This document shows positions 33,257 to 46,154 of a stretch of DNA of 64,000 nucleotides, in pieces. Made by a program: the position numbers and the translations under genes. Every line of letters starts with the position of its first letter. Positions within the stretch are counted from its first letter, which is position 1. The notes under the pieces were generated by a model. That model did not search any database. It had not been told where the DNA came from and saw only the letters and a program-made list of their open reading frames with translations. Location: the NCBI GenBank assembly GCA_001414345.1, contig LLCB01000034.1, forward strand, positions 1 to 64,000. The letters are read 5' to 3'. This DNA is from Hymenoscyphus infarciens (lineage: Eukaryota > Ascomycota > Leotiomycetes > Helotiales > Helotiaceae).

Positions 33257-34771
33257 ATGGGTCTCCATCCACTCACCCAAGTCCTCTCCTCCAACAAGAA
33301 GGCCCTAGGAAATACCTCTGCCGACTCCCCCTTCGTAGCAGTCTTCACGGGTGCAACCCAGGGAATCGGATCGTTCGCTCTCCAGGCCCTTTGTAAAACC
33401 GTTACTCGTATGTCTCTTCCCCTTTATATCCCCATCGCCCTCTCGTACCCGTCCCACCCCTCTTCCCCCTCCTCCAGTCCCTCCATCCCCTCTTCCCCCT
33501 TCCTCCTTTCAACCTTCCACAAACTAACAAAGAAACAGACCTCCGCGTCTACCTCCTCGCCCGTTCCCCCTCCTCTCTCGGCGTCACGTCATTGGTAGCC
33601 GAATGTCAAAAACTCTGTCCCCACGGGGAATTCATCGTCATCAGGTGCTCTGATCTCGCGCTCATCAAGGAGGTAGATGTTGCGTGTGAGGAGATATTGG
33701 CCAAGGAGAGGGGCGAGAAGGGAAAAGGGAAGGTGGATTTTTTGTGTATGAGTCAGGGTTATTTGACTTTTGAGAAGAGGAAGGGTAGGTCTTGCTTTTT
33801 TTCCCTTATACTATTTTTGAGTGGGAGAGGTGCTGGTGGTGATGGTGAGGGGGGAAGGTGGGTGAGAGGTGAGGATGAGATGAGGGAGGGGGAGGTGGAT
33901 TGGTTCAAGATTGAGATGATGCTTTGTCTTGTGACGCGCTACTCGTCCTCACACGAGGATGTGTAGTGGAATTCGACAAGAGCGAAATCATCTCTTTCTC
34001 GAACCCCCAGACATGATATCCGACCTCGCAGAGAGCCCATGATAAACATGGAATCCGAATCAAGAAACAAAAACAGAAAGCAAAAGCAGCTAACAAGAAA
34101 ACCACCCAGAAACCAAAGAAGGCCTCGACACCCGCTACTCCCTAATCTACTACTCCCGCGTCCGCCTAACCCAAGCCCTCCTCCCCCTCCTCCTCTCCTC
34201 CACCCACCCGGGCGGCGCCCGCATCGTCTCCGTCTTCTCCCCCCAAGGCGACAAAGCCCTCTTCGAGCCGGACCTCTCGCTCCGTGACCCGGCACACTAC
34301 TCCTTCCAAAACACCGGTTCCCACGTCGCCTACCTCAAGACCTTCTACTTCGAGGAACTTGCCAAGAAGTACGAAGGCAAACTCTCTTTGGTGCACTACT
34401 TCCCCGGTTTGGTACTCACTGGTACGTTTACGAATAATACGTTACCGGGTTGGTTCAAGTTCCTTTGGGTGGTTTTGAAGCCGTTGGTTGGTCTGCTGGC
34501 TGTGAAGAAGGAGGAGAGTGGTGCGAGGATTATTTATCATTTGTCGGAGAATTTCCCCGCGAGAGGATCCAACAGTTCTGGTAAGCAGATTGCTACTGCT
34601 TCGGATGGGGTTGTTGGTGGTGGTGCGTATCGGATGAATTGGAATAACGAGATTTTCCCTTGTGGTAAGGAGTTTCCTCGCTTGAGACGCGAGGGTTTTG
34701 CTACCAAGGCTTGGGACCACAGCATCACTGCTGTCGAGGAAATCGGAAAGAATGGTGTGTTCACTGGCTGA
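33257..34771 (+). CDS. Short-chain dehydrogenase/reductase-like protein
   Basis: NAD(P)-binding Rossmann protein. Exons 33257-33407, 33539-33784 and 34110-34771 give 352 residues; the second intron is 325 bp with branch GCTAAC and acceptor CACCCAG. The cofactor motif TGATQGIG lies near residue 32. The strand motif VDFLCMSQGYL replaces the usual NNAG-type loop, and RIVSVFSPQGD is the substrate-side strand. Where a YxxxK catalytic pair is expected the sequence reads HVAYLKTFYFEELAKK, so the canonical spacing is missing. Later motifs LVHYFPGLVLTG fit the family. It may be a reductase using a different residue, or a non-catalytic relative. Substrate unknown. Confidence 0.78.
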
Positions 34772-36193
34772 GTTGTCGGGGGTGGATTTGGATTTTGAGC
34801 TTGTTGCCCTGTTGCATTTTTGAGTCTGTTTCGAGGTTGATAATTTGCTGGGGATGAGGGAGGGGAGCAACAGACTTTTCATTTCGAGTTGTGTGGGTAT
34901 TTTTGCTCTAGAGGAAGTCGTTATGCGTTTTTACCTAGATACCACAATAAAACACGGAGTTTCGTTCTTCTGAGTGAGATGAGGCGTGGCATGGCTTGGA
35001 GTCACACGTCATAATGATTGGATATTTGCTGTGTGGTGGAGTTGGAGTTGTGTGGTGCATTATCTGCATATCGAAAGGGGTCCGGAGGAGGTGGCTTCAG
35101 ACAACTTTTCTTATTCCCTTCTGAATATTGATTTGGAAGTTGGTGTGTGTCTGATTTGAGCCCTGAGAGGTTGCAATAATAGATAACGTTAGATGATCCC
35201 ATGCACTCAATCGAACTCCTTTGGCTCAGGATGATCGCGGTCAAATTATTTCCCCCCTGTCCAAACGGGAGGTGTCATGCTCGGACGTGTTCGAAGCCTC
35301 AAAGTTGTTCACCGCTCTTCCTGTCAAGCTAGTCGAGTAGTTGTGTGCCACTCAACCACTCCTCTGAACTCTGTGAGTGCTCCAGAGTCCAGGCACAAGA
35401 TCCCCCTCGTCGTCAAATGACCGCAGATGCAGGTCTAGATGAAAGGCACATGAACTAGCTCCAGTAGTTCTAGTTCGGGAAGCGGCAGGCTGCACGTCAC
35501 TATCGTGGTCGCAACACCAATGGAACTGGAAGAGGAGGGGAGCCACGCCGTACTCGAGCTTCCCCTGAAACATATTTCTGCAAGTCTGCAAGTGATCCCC
35601 CCTCGATGGACTGTATCTTCCCCTCGTGCATTCTGCCGCCACCAACTCGCTGAAGCCGCTCTTGGTCTATATCCAGTCAGCATATCATTTCCTGCTACAA
35701 GAGCTGGAGACCATCTCATTCCTATGTGACAACGGCTCATACCTCCCACACGCGTACGAAGGTTTTCCTTCCTGTTCTGCAAGTGCAGCCTCTTCAAGAG
35801 CCTTTTTGGTTTGATACTTCTAACACTTCCAGAAGTGCAGGTTGACGTTGGAGTCCGAGGATCGGACAATTGGAAGAAGCAGATCTAAAGTCTCCCCTTT
35901 GGAGGAGAAGCCGTACCGTAGCTAGGAAATATCGCCACTGGTTCAAGCCAATTGCAATGCCTTCTTGTTCGCGGTCAAGGGTGGTGTTGAGTGTGAAGCA
36001 GGGGTCTCCGCGGTCACTGGAGGGGAATTTCAGACGCGCACAGGGTCGGACCCTTCTTTGACGGGGAGTGACACGCTGATGAGCCAGTACGAAGTATTTC
36101 GGGGAAGCTCCTTGGGGTTTCCTGTAATAAGTTAATTCATTTGTCATATAATTCATTTTTTCACCACGGTTCCGCCTCCTGAGGATTTGGTGT

Positions 36194-36284
36194 AAGAAGA
36201 AGAAGGAAAAGAAGAAGAAGGAAAAGAAGAAGAAGAAGAAGAAGACGAAGAAGAAGACGAAGAAGAAGAAGAAGAAGAGGAAGA
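36194..36284. repeat. (GAA)n microsatellite
   Basis: About 90 bp of GAA units interrupted by GGAAAA and GAC. On the opposite strand it is a long TTC tract. It lies in the region upstream of the Sec7 gene. Confidence 0.9.
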
Positions 36285-36711
36285 TTGGATTTTCAGGAAA
36301 AAGATGTTGATCTTGATTTGATCTCTTGATCGTTCCGTAATTGTTACATGTCCGGTTCTGCCTTCTACCTCCTGCGTCGCGAATCCTTTAGCGCGCTTCT
36401 CCTCTCGTCTCGTCTCCCCAGTCCAGTCCAGTGCAGCTGTCGACGCTAGAACAATTTCTTGCTTCCAAGTCGCATGCGTCAACCACTCACTCCTTTACAC
36501 TAGTAGACCCTTTACTCGAGTAGACCCTCCAGACCAGACCCTTCCACCTCATTTTCTCCGACAAACACCTGCCCTGCGTGCCTGCTTACAGCGCCCTATC
36601 TGCACCCTATCCTATACCCTACGAGCAATTCCTGCAGCATCCCGTCGTCGCAATCGACGGCAGACAGTCCCTACCGCAGCTGTACTGTACTCCGTACTGT
36701 ACCAAGAGAGG

Positions 36712-36765
36712 TTACCTACCTTACCTACCTTACCTACCTTACCTACCTTACCTACCTTACCTACC
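36712..36765. repeat. (TTACCTACC) x 6 tandem repeat
   Basis: Six perfect head-to-tail copies of a 9-bp unit about 300 bp upstream of the Sec7 protein start, probably in its leader or promoter. Confidence 0.95.
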
Positions 36766-37070
36766 CTTCCGCACACGTATTGACAATCGTCCCGCCCGCC
36801 GATTCATTAGCATCTCCAATCCTGCTACAATTTCCGTCAGATACCCTGGGCAGATGGTCTTCGTGATCGACAGATGCGAATCTACCCCTTTTTTCCCCCA
36901 CCGAACGCTGCTGCTGCCGCCGCTGCTGCTGCCGCTGCTTAACTTAAGGCAAACCGTGGCTGCTGCTGTTTGTTGAGCCAGGGGTCTTGATCCTGCGTCT
37001 GCATCAACTCTCCAGCTTCCCCTCCACCTTCTCGAACCGATGCTCTAGGATCGACCACCTCGGATCCGCG

Positions 37071-40000
37071 ATGCAGTCCTTTGAAAATTCACCCATGGGG
37101 CCTACAAAGCGAGTAGGGGCGCCTCTGAATCTCGATACCGAATATAAAGGGAAACGGAGTGATACCACGCCTCCTCAAACGCCTGCGACCCAGGAGTCTC
37201 GATCCAGCAAAGCCAATATTCCCCAACCCAACCGGGCGCTTAACATCAAGCAGAGGGAGACTTTTCTCGACGACATCACCCCCGTGGATCCCGCCTCGAA
37301 TAAAGAGAATGAAGCTGGGCGAGGCAATCGGGACTCGCATGATCTTTCTCTATCACCACGACAAGTCACCCGCGATTCGCTGGTAGACCATATGCTCCTC
37401 TCCCTCGATCAATTTTCCTTTGGCGGCCAGGAAGGGGACGCATTTGGCAGACAACCTACCGTGGACGAAGAACACCTGTACTCGTCCTATGGTGACGAGG
37501 AATCATATCAACCAACGTCCAATTTTGCGCCGAGGGGACATCGACCAGGACACGGCTACTCTTACAGCTCCGATTACGATGTCGCAGACGACTCCAGCCG
37601 ATACTCAGGCCCTTCCCGAGGTCGCAGAAGCAACAGCAGCTCGACATTTCAACCGGGCCTGGGGAGGATAAACAGCATCCGAAATGATGGGGGAAGCGCC
37701 AGTTTCGTCGGGTCCAATCGTCCACCCATTCCAATTCCACCCAGGGGCATACATTCACGAAGTGGGAAAGGAAGTAAGGGAAGCAGTGCCAACAGTTTTG
37801 ATCTTGGATACGCACAAGTAACGAGTAGTCAACGTTGGGCGCATGGCCTTGCTGGGAGATCCTCGAGTTTTGATTATGGAAAGGACCACCAAACAACAAA
37901 TTCGGACGCCATGTCCCGGCAAAATGAATCTTTTCCCTACGACTACGATGCGGCGCCGACGCCCACCGTTCCAGGCGGGCCTCGAAGGGCTCGGCCAACC
38001 TCTCCCATCACCACTTCACGTGAGTCCGCCCACGACGAAGCCGACCTCTCAAGGCTCGAACGCAAACGAAGCGCGAAGTCATCGAAAAGCGCATATAAGG
38101 GGAAAGCCTCCACCAACTCTCGAGTCGACTATGGGCTCGGTGATAGCAGTCGGGAGCTACCACCTTTACCAGCATTCATTAGGGAACAAGCCCCATCGCC
38201 CTTAGTTGGATACGGAAAAGCTAAAGGCCCGGCACCATCAACACCACAGGCTACAAAAGAACGACCCGGGTTTTTCAGAAGAGTGTTTGGCTCCTCGAGG
38301 AGCAATTCCACTGCCCCCGATCCACCCCCATCGCACGGATCTACTACTTCTACCGAAACGATGAACCGCCCGAGCAGTAAAACCCACCACATCGCCAATC
38401 AATTGAAAGCTCAAAATACACCCCCTCCTCGTGAACCCCCTCCGATCCCGAAGGAGCAGGTCCATGTCTTGAGTAAGAAGCCTTCTTCGTTTTTCAGGAG
38501 GAGAAAGAAGTCGGTGACGGAACCTGAGCCTCCTGTACCAACACCCCTCTCCCCGCCGCCCGTCCCACTTCAAAGCGAGCATGACGGCAAACCAATTCCA
38601 AGTCCAGTCAGCAGTCTCCGAAAAGTCATGAATCCGTACCTTCGTTCTCCGGCGAGAATTGAATCGATACCTCAGCTGAGTATTGATCGACAAATGAACG
38701 ATAGCCCTGAGCCTCAGCGCAATGCAAGGGGCTTCTCTCCGGATTATGAGCCTGATAAGAGTGCGACGATCAGGGCGGTCAAAACTAGCTTGCGAGACAA
38801 TTCAGATACCGCTCCATCCTCTTCTGGCTCAGCACAAAGGCCATTCCTTGCGACCCCGAGTCCCAATACAACTGGACAGGAGGGCACCTTTCTTCAGGAT
38901 GCTAGCGACGATGCGCAGAGCAATGCTTCCAAGTCTGCCCCAGTTTCCCAGGAAGGTCCAGAGACAAACTCGCCCCCGCGTCACGTGGCTCGTGTAACGA
39001 CTCCTTCGGTGAAACGGGACATGGCGCTTGTCGCAGAGTACGAGAGGGCCTACTCGAAAAATACGACGTCCGCGAGGTTTGCGACCAACAAGCCATCTCC
39101 AATACTGGAATCACCGAGGAGTCGAGCTGAATTCAAGCCATTTCTGCCACCCACTACTGCTGCTTCATCTGGAAAGGAAGAGGATTGGGTTATGCTGTCA
39201 CCTACAAAGGCTACACATCAAGCGGAGAAGGACGACCGTGTCTGGCTGGAGCCATCTTCCGACGAAGAAGAGCTCACCGACCCAGCCCTGGCGTTGCCTC
39301 AATCAGCCGTACGAACCTCGGGCTCCACTGATACAGCTTACAAGTCTGCTACGAGCCTCCCGATAGTCCAGATTGAGGGCGAGGAAGAAGATGCTCGCTC
39401 CTCGCCACATCTTTTGAGTGCAACAGAAGCTCTGGAATCGTTGGAAGATCCAATTGCCGATGAAACAATTCCTACGGACAACGATCGTGAGAAAGCCCAA
39501 AAGATATACGACGGCAATGAGGATTTTATACAGAAGGAGAGGGCCGCTGCCTGGATGGGAGACGAAGGAATAGTGCGCGCAAGGACACTGGTCGCATATC
39601 TAGAGCTCTACGAGTTTGCCAACTTGAATATCCTGGCAGCACTGCGCAATATGTGTGGGAGGTTGGTTCTCAAAGGCGAGAGCCAACAAGTTGATCGAAT
39701 CTTGGATGTATTTGCCAAAAGATGGTGCAAATGCAACCCTAAACATGGATTTAAAGTAACAGGTAAGATGCACCATGTGTGAGATCCGAAAAAGTATTAA
39801 TGTGTTTCAGATGTGGTGCATACAATATGCTATTCGATTCTTTTATTGAATACGGATTTGCATCTAGCTGATATTGACCAAAAGATGACTCGAAGTCAAT
39901 TCGTTAAAAACACGATGCCGACCATTAGAAGGAGCGTCGCGGAGTCTGCTCCTGATGCTTTCGAAACTCGACCTTCGGTCCTACCCGGGAAGAACCAAAC

Positions 40001-41838
40001 TTTTGACTCGGTTAAAAGCGAACCTGCTTTCAAGCAGGAAAGGGGTTCTGGAGAAGTTGAGCGACCTTCGTGGAGATCGTCGTTTAAACCTCCCGTTCGG
40101 TCCGATTCCGAAGGAGCCTCGGGCGTGGTACCCACTCCGTTGGATTACGATACCCCCCAAGATGATTGTGGTCCTTTGGTAAAGGCTCCTTTCCACGGTA
40201 CTTTGCGTACTTGGGAGGTTCAGGTTGAGATTGTGCTAAAAGATTTTTACAACTCCATCCGAGCCGAGCGACTTCCACTTTTCGGAGCTCCAATCGAGAA
40301 GCCAACTCTCCAGGCACCATCTTCGAACAGTCTGTCTGTCTTTGCGAACGGTGTTCTACGACGAACCCCAAGTGTGTTGAGCAAGGCACCTTCCGAATCC
40401 CATAGTTATGCAAGAGGACGAACCGCCGACACAGTTCGAGGCGGGAATGGCAAATGGGGCAACAAGAATCGTTCAAGGCCGCGTCTGTACCCTGCTGGTG
40501 GACTCGGGTCTAGTCGTACCAGCCTAGATGATCAGTCTTCAATGTGGAGTCCATCGGTATCTTCGAGTACATGGAGCAAGTACTCGCTCGGAAAAACTCA
40601 GACATCGATGTCTGTCGACTCCTTCGGTTCAAACTGGCAGGGCGATTATCAACAATCCATTGGCTTCGCGAATGCGCTCAGCCAGGCTATCATACGGGAA
40701 GAAACCATTGGGAGCGCAGGCAGCAATGGAAGCGAACGAGATAGCGAAGAGCTCCGTGCAGCTCCTTTGCTCGAAGATGAGTCGTTGGAACTTGCCGGAG
40801 CACCATGGGCCAAAGAGGGAATCCTCAAGCATAAACATCACCTGGAGTCATTGGACAAGAAGGCAAAGGATCGCAATTGGAACGAGGTGTTTGCTGTAGT
40901 TGAAAAGGGCTACCTAAGCCTCTTCTCGTTTTCGTCGAAAAGCTTGCGCAACAAGTCGAAAGGCAAGGTTGTTGGGGGCGTGGTTGGAGGTGGAAACTGG
41001 CAGGAGAATGCTCAAAACCTTGGGTCGTTTCTACTTAGACAGACCATCGCCAGTGCTCTCCCATCTCCCGGTTACTCCAAAGCTCGCCCACATGTATGGG
41101 CTTTGTCGTTGCCGACTGGAGCTGTCCATCTTTTCCAAGTAGGCACCCCGGACATTGTCAAGGAGTTTGTTTCCACTGCCAACTACTGGAGTGCACGCCT
41201 CTCGAATCACCCATTGGTTGGAGGTATTAGCAATATCGAGTACGGCTGGTCTAACACTATTGTCAACAATTCGTTGGTTGAGGCCATCAAAGACTGCACA
41301 GCCCCAAGACCGTCTACCAGTGGAGGCGGTAGGCCTAGCATGCAAAGCTCGTTGAGGTCCAGTATTGATCAAGGTCACATGGGCGGAGTTAGAGCTAGAT
41401 TACCTGGCGACCGTATTGCGATATCCGATTGGACCCCGCCTACACAGAGTATGCGTTCTAGCAACCTGATGGAGGCAGACCAACTACAGACTCTAGTTGA
41501 TTATGTTGCTGGAATCGAGGATGAGTTACAAGTACACAATCAATTGCGCAGTCCAATGCTTCTAGCAGTAAGTTAACATCACAGGCGCTCACCAAAACTC
41601 AACTAACAGGAAATAGTTTACCCCTCGACACCCAAATTCTCAAAAAGCAATGACCAACTGGGAGAAGAAATCATCTTACCTTCTCCGTGAGATTGTAAAA
41701 TTCAGAACGTACATCGACTGTCTCCAAACCGCCGAGACCAACAAGCAGAGAATTTACGCCGATAGAGCTGCGGATAGAGCATTGGCAGAGGAATACGATG
41801 AAGGAGATACGACTCTCAAACTCGAAGATTCGAAATGA
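37071..41838 (+). CDS. Sec7-domain Arf guanine-nucleotide exchange factor with PH domain
   Basis: Activates Arf-family GTPases at membranes. Three exons, 37071-39762, 39811-41567 and 41617-41838 (GT-AG), give 1,556 residues. The N-terminal 800 residues are disordered, rich in S, P, R and T, with several proline-rich segments (PPPREPPPIPKE, PVPTPLSPPPVP). The Sec7 domain starts near residue 800. It includes NILAALRNMCGRLVLKGES, whose GES glutamate is the GDP-displacing 'glutamic finger', then QVDRILDVFAKRW, and after the intron TICYSILLLNTDLH. A PH domain follows at about residue 1220 (KEGILKHKHHLES...RNWNEVFAVVEKGYLSLFS). The C-terminus has a coiled coil. The arrangement resembles fungal Yel1/Syt1-type exchange factors. 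I start at MQSFENS because it is the first ATG in frame. Confidence 0.9.
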
Positions 41839-43002
41839 TCGGACCGGTAACTTTTTAATACATTTCCCTGTTTCAGCATATTCTTCGGAGCACCGGTTGC
41901 ACAAAAAACACAAACGTCTTTACGGCTGCTTGTACGGCTTTACGCTTCTCACCTCTTTTCATCGCGTACACAACAAAAACATTACATTGACGATCAAAAT
42001 ACGCCGGGGGAAAATTTATCACGGCCTATGCATTTTTGGGAGGGAAATGGAGATTTACCAAAAACCGAGCTTTTCGCTTGGATTCTAAATAGGGGCGCTG
42101 TTTTTTTGCATTTGTATATTTCGCTTTGGCTTTTTCGCTTTGGCTTTTTCGCTTTGGATTCTTTGCGGACCTTTTTTTCTTCCTTCCCTATACTATACCC
42201 CAAATTGTTCTTTTGTTTTGCATTTACTTTTTCCTCTCAACTCATTTCCTTCTTTCTTCGAGGACGATTTTACCTTTTTTGTTTTGTTTTTCATCAGCGG
42301 GAAGGGGATTCATTTGGATGAATCGTTTTTTTGGGGGGGGGGGGGGGGGGGGCTTACTTTTTCGAGATTACATGCATCTAATAGATGGAGGGATGGAGGG
42401 ACTTTTGTTGTTTTATACTTTTATGAAGATGAATATGACGGTTATGAACACAGGGGGGTTGAGGATTGAAGAGCGTGGAGGGCGAAAGAAGTGTATTGAG
42501 AATAGAGGGAGAGATGGTATATTCAGTTTAGGTGTTTTTGCTTGAGGGGGTTTGGGGGGCTTCTCTGCTACTCTTGAGGGAGTGGGTTGAGAGAGAGAGA
42601 TATTAATTTATTGAGTTCACTTCTACTTGTACTCGTCATCTTGCGCTTTGTGTGTGTACCAGTTGAGGGGTTTGGGGGGTTTGTTGTTGTGTTTTTTTGA
42701 GAAGGTGTGGGTTTAATTTACTGACTGACTATGTAGGGGTCTTCGCTGCCATTCACAAGCTGGGGAACCTGAGCAATTGGAAGCTGGATTGAAAAGATTC
42801 AGAAGAGAGCTTTTTGTATTGTGGGAAATGGTAAGTCTTATGTATTTACTTTGACATAACTCCTCTCTCTCATGGTTATTAAAGATATATAGTAAAAACT
42901 AATTTATATAGAGGCTCTTAGTAGTTAAACTACTAGGTTTGCTGGGGAGAGTATCTGCTAAATACCTTCTCGGAATTGTACAAACATTGTGGAGATGGTT
43001 TG
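41839..43002. other. Convergent 3' region with low-complexity tracts
   Basis: About 1.16 kb between two convergent genes. It holds a 14-bp tandem repeat (CTTTTTCGCTTTGG-like, near 42,119-42,158), a run of 20 G at 42,333-42,352, and TG-rich and GA-rich stretches. No gene. Confidence 0.55.
42333..42352. repeat. Poly-G tract of 20
   Basis: An uninterrupted run of 20 G preceded by a T-run. Long G homopolymers are error-prone in sequencing, so the exact length is uncertain. Confidence 0.8.
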
Positions 43003-45357
43003 TTAACATGGCGAAAGCTCAAAACATTTCTCAATCTCATGTCTCGCAGTGAGATACCCCTCACAACAATCGGCATATACCTTTCCAGCAGGCTGCTGCC
43101 TTAGTTCCCCCCAACAAAGCTCCAACCCTTCCAGCTCTCTCTGGCCTATCTTCAGCAACGTCGATGCGTCTTGGGCAGACAATAGACCTAATCGCGATTT
43201 CCCTATCTCGACATGCATCTTGGCAAACGCCGTGGCCATCCCAATCAGCATGCCCTTGTACTCGATCGGCTTCATCGACATGTGCAGCATGTAGAGCGCA
43301 AACTCCGAAGGCCAGGCTTGGAGGACGTGCTTGAGTGAGGGGAGCGTGTCGAGGGAGAGATTCTGCCGAGCCATCATGTTTTTGCCCACCTCTGCGAGAC
43401 CGAGGCTGTTTTGGCGGCGGACCTCGCTCATCCCTGCGACGCATTCTTGCTCCATGTCGAATCCTGCTTGGGCGCGCAGAATCCTGACGATGGTGCAGGC
43501 GAGCTTGTTCTTGGTTCTCCAGGGGATGGAGACGAATTCTTGGAGGAGGCTCGGATGGGAGAGCCAGAGGGCGAGGAAGGTTTCGAAGATTGGGCGGTCG
43601 GTGATATTCAAGGCGGGGAGATTTTGGAAGGAGAATGAGGGGGTGGATGGTTGGTTGGAGGCGTGAGGGGGTAGAGGCTTGAAGACTGGGTACCCGGAAA
43701 GGATGTCTTTCTCCTTGTCTTCGAGGGAAAGTGAAGGTGATGGGGAGGCCGGGAGCTGGTCGATCCAGCGCCTCATGATGGCGTATTCGTCTTGGGTGAA
43801 GGAGCCGAACATTCGTCCGTTCCATTGCAATTCCTGGATGAAGCGGCTTTTGCTGCTATCTCCTCTGCAGATCCAGTATTTGCTGCCACTTAGGGCACGG
43901 AGTAGGCCCAATTGCCACCTTTGGGATTCCAGTGCTGCGGGCTCCAACCATTCGGCGACGCTCCGGTATCCGATTTTGACCTTGCTACTGCAATGGATTC
44001 CATGCACGACCTGTGCCTTGGCCTTGAAAATCCTTATCACCTCTTTTTCAACGGGGCTCAGAACAACTCTGGGCTCATCCTTGTGTCTTCTGGATGGACA
44101 GACTGCTGTTCCCGGTAAACCCATGGACAGAAGGTACCCAGCCTGAACCCTTTTCCACGCCTCTCGTGCTGCCTCTTGTCCCTCGGTTTTAAGTATAGAG
44201 TCCATGTATTCGCACACCACATGCATCGCAATTGCCGTATGTCCCGAGTGTGCATTGTCGATGGAGATATGGAGAATGAAGTAATACGGATCCAGACCCA
44301 ATTCCCTCAACTCCCTCCCTGCCTTGAGGGTGTCCATGGAGACGGCTTCGAAGTGGAGGTTGAAGCCCAAAATCTCGGGCAGGAACTCGCTTGGGAAGAG
44401 GGAGACGAGCAATTGGGCGATTGCGGCTTTCCATGTTGGAAGCTCGTCTAGCCGATGTCTGGGGTCCCCAAAATCGAGCGTTTCCGCGGTGGGGAAGCCT
44501 GGCGCGACGGTCTTGATGAGCTTGTGGTAGAGGAAGACGTGGTTTTTCTCTAGGTCGCCGTCGCCTAGCTCCTCGGAGAGGATCTGCCATACCGCTTTCA
44601 TCGTTTTTTGGAGGGCGAATGGGGTTGTTACCTTGGATACTGTGGATGATTTTGGAGTTAATATTGCCTTTTCTGGAAATTAGGATCGAGAAATACGAGG
44701 GAACAGAGGAGCAGAGGAAATATAAGGAGAAAACACTTCCTCGGCCCTCCTAACACAACCGGAGAAAGAAAGAAAGAAACTCGGAGAACACCTACCGTGA
44801 CCCAGCCATGCGCCGTCCACATACTTGACGGGCGCAATCTGCTTCAACCACCAAGTAGCCTCTTCCCTATCCCCGAACAGTTCTCGTTCCCCTCCCTCTT
44901 TCCTTCGAAGATTATACTCCTTCCATTCTTTGCCAATATTGATATCCCGTCTGCGTTGAAATTCCTCCAAGGCTTCTCGTGAGAAGTGCTGGACGGATAG
45001 AATGTTTTCATGCTCGGGTAATGTCTGAGTTGCCGTACCAGTCTCCATCAACAAGCGGATCAGAGTTTTCTTGGCCTGGGGAAGCACGGAGGGGAACTTC
45101 TCGATGTTATGCAACTGGTAGTACAGGTGCTTGAGCGCTTTGAGCTCCTCCATATCGACTTCATCGTTGTGGGTTTCCCGCTGTTCATGTTCTTTGACTT
45201 GTTCTGCGATTGATTCGTTGGTGGGGGTGTGGATGTCCGACTTTGAGGCCCGATTTATTGGGTTCCGGATATTGGACCAGTATTGACTCAAGAGGACCAG
45301 TATAGGAACAGTGACAAGATATAAGTATCCCAGGGTCCATTTGAAGATGGACTCCAT
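43003..45357 (-). CDS. Membrane-anchored haem-oxygenase-like diiron protein
   Basis: Member of the haem-oxygenase-like (Haem_oxygenas_2/HDO) fold, whose characterised relatives bind two irons and do oxidative chemistry. Two exons, 45357-44796 and 44672-43003 (GT-AG, phase 1), give 743 residues. Residues about 5-28 (FKWTLGYLYLVTVPILVLL) form one membrane helix, then a charged linker. The HDO core has FLPEILGFNLHFEAV, LGLDPYYFILHISIDNAHSG and HTAIAMHVVCEY, placing E, E, H, D and H residues where the family has metal ligands. A second all-helical portion occupies the C-terminal 350 residues. Joining the exons gives the continuous run GHEKAILTPKSS, which supports the splice. It sits next to oxidative genes. 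Reaction unknown. Confidence 0.75.
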
Positions 45358-46154
45358 ATTGAGTGGTGGGAGGTTCAGGGGCCAAAGGCAAGGGAGAAAG
45401 AAAATCAGTTATATGGCACATTGCCTTTCCAAAATTCGAGGAAATTATGGCTGTGCCCAAATCATTGACGTACAAGATGTACAGGTTTATCAAAGTTCAG
45501 CGACTGCTCAGCGCCCATGTTGTAAATCTTCTTCCTACCTTGTCCACCTCTCCTTGGCTGTGCCGAGGTCATGATATATCTTTGCTGAACGCGCTCGGTA
45601 CCTCGTATATCCGTATACGTTACCACGTCTCACTTATGTGGAGGAACAGCGAATGGGAATCAGATCTTGTCCTCTTTTTAACCCCTTGTGCTGCAATATA
45701 GGATTGGGCCTCTCATCATCGGTGCAGAATCGAGTACGTCAATTGATTTATTGCAGGGATCCAAAAGGAGAGAAGAGATTAGCGAGGAGGACCTGTTCGT
45801 GTTAGTTTGATACAAAGTCGTGAATAGCTACATAGAGGTGTACAAATGGCGCAATTTTTGACCCTTTGAGATGCACATTACTAACTACAATAGCGCGTCT
45901 CACAAGTTTGATTTGACAGCAACCCCGATAGCCCGGCGTGGGGTGCTCATGGTAGAAAGTGCTGCAAGCAAAGCCACATTGGTGAAATCAAAATCTCACT
46001 GCGCACGAAGCAAGTTTTAGATTTCTTCAGCTAGATTGAATTGAAATTCGGCCACAGAAAAGATCTTGCTACTTCCATCTCGATGTAGTCTGTCTCACAG
46101 GTACCCTGCCAACTGCCAAAGAGATATCTCGAGAAGAGAGACCAAAGACCAAGA
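45358..46154. other. Upstream region of the diiron protein gene
   Basis: About 800 bp, also the 3' flank of the 2OG oxygenase gene. No gene recognised. Confidence 0.4.

Larger units (their letters stand above)
34772..37070. other. Long leader/promoter region of the Sec7 gene, no other gene recognised
   Basis: About 2.3 kb. The middle part (35.0-36.1 kb) has overlapping frames on both strands that match no family. Closer to the gene are a GAA/CTT microsatellite (36,194-36,284) and a 9-bp tandem repeat (36,712-36,765). The pyrimidine-rich part after 36,480 looks like a 5' untranslated region. Confidence 0.45.

Noticed and set aside
35435..35869. 144-codon minus frame and overlapping plus frames at 35.4-36.1 kb
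   Set aside because: No family resemblance, no supported splice sites, and similar lengths on both strands suggest chance.
42121..42545. Open frames with long F/G-rich stretches near 42.1-42.5 kb
   Set aside because: They are produced by T- and G-homopolymers, with no codon structure.
43061..43825. 254-codon minus-strand frame inside the diiron gene
   Set aside because: It is an arginine/proline-rich out-of-frame reading on the same strand as the real gene, with no motif.
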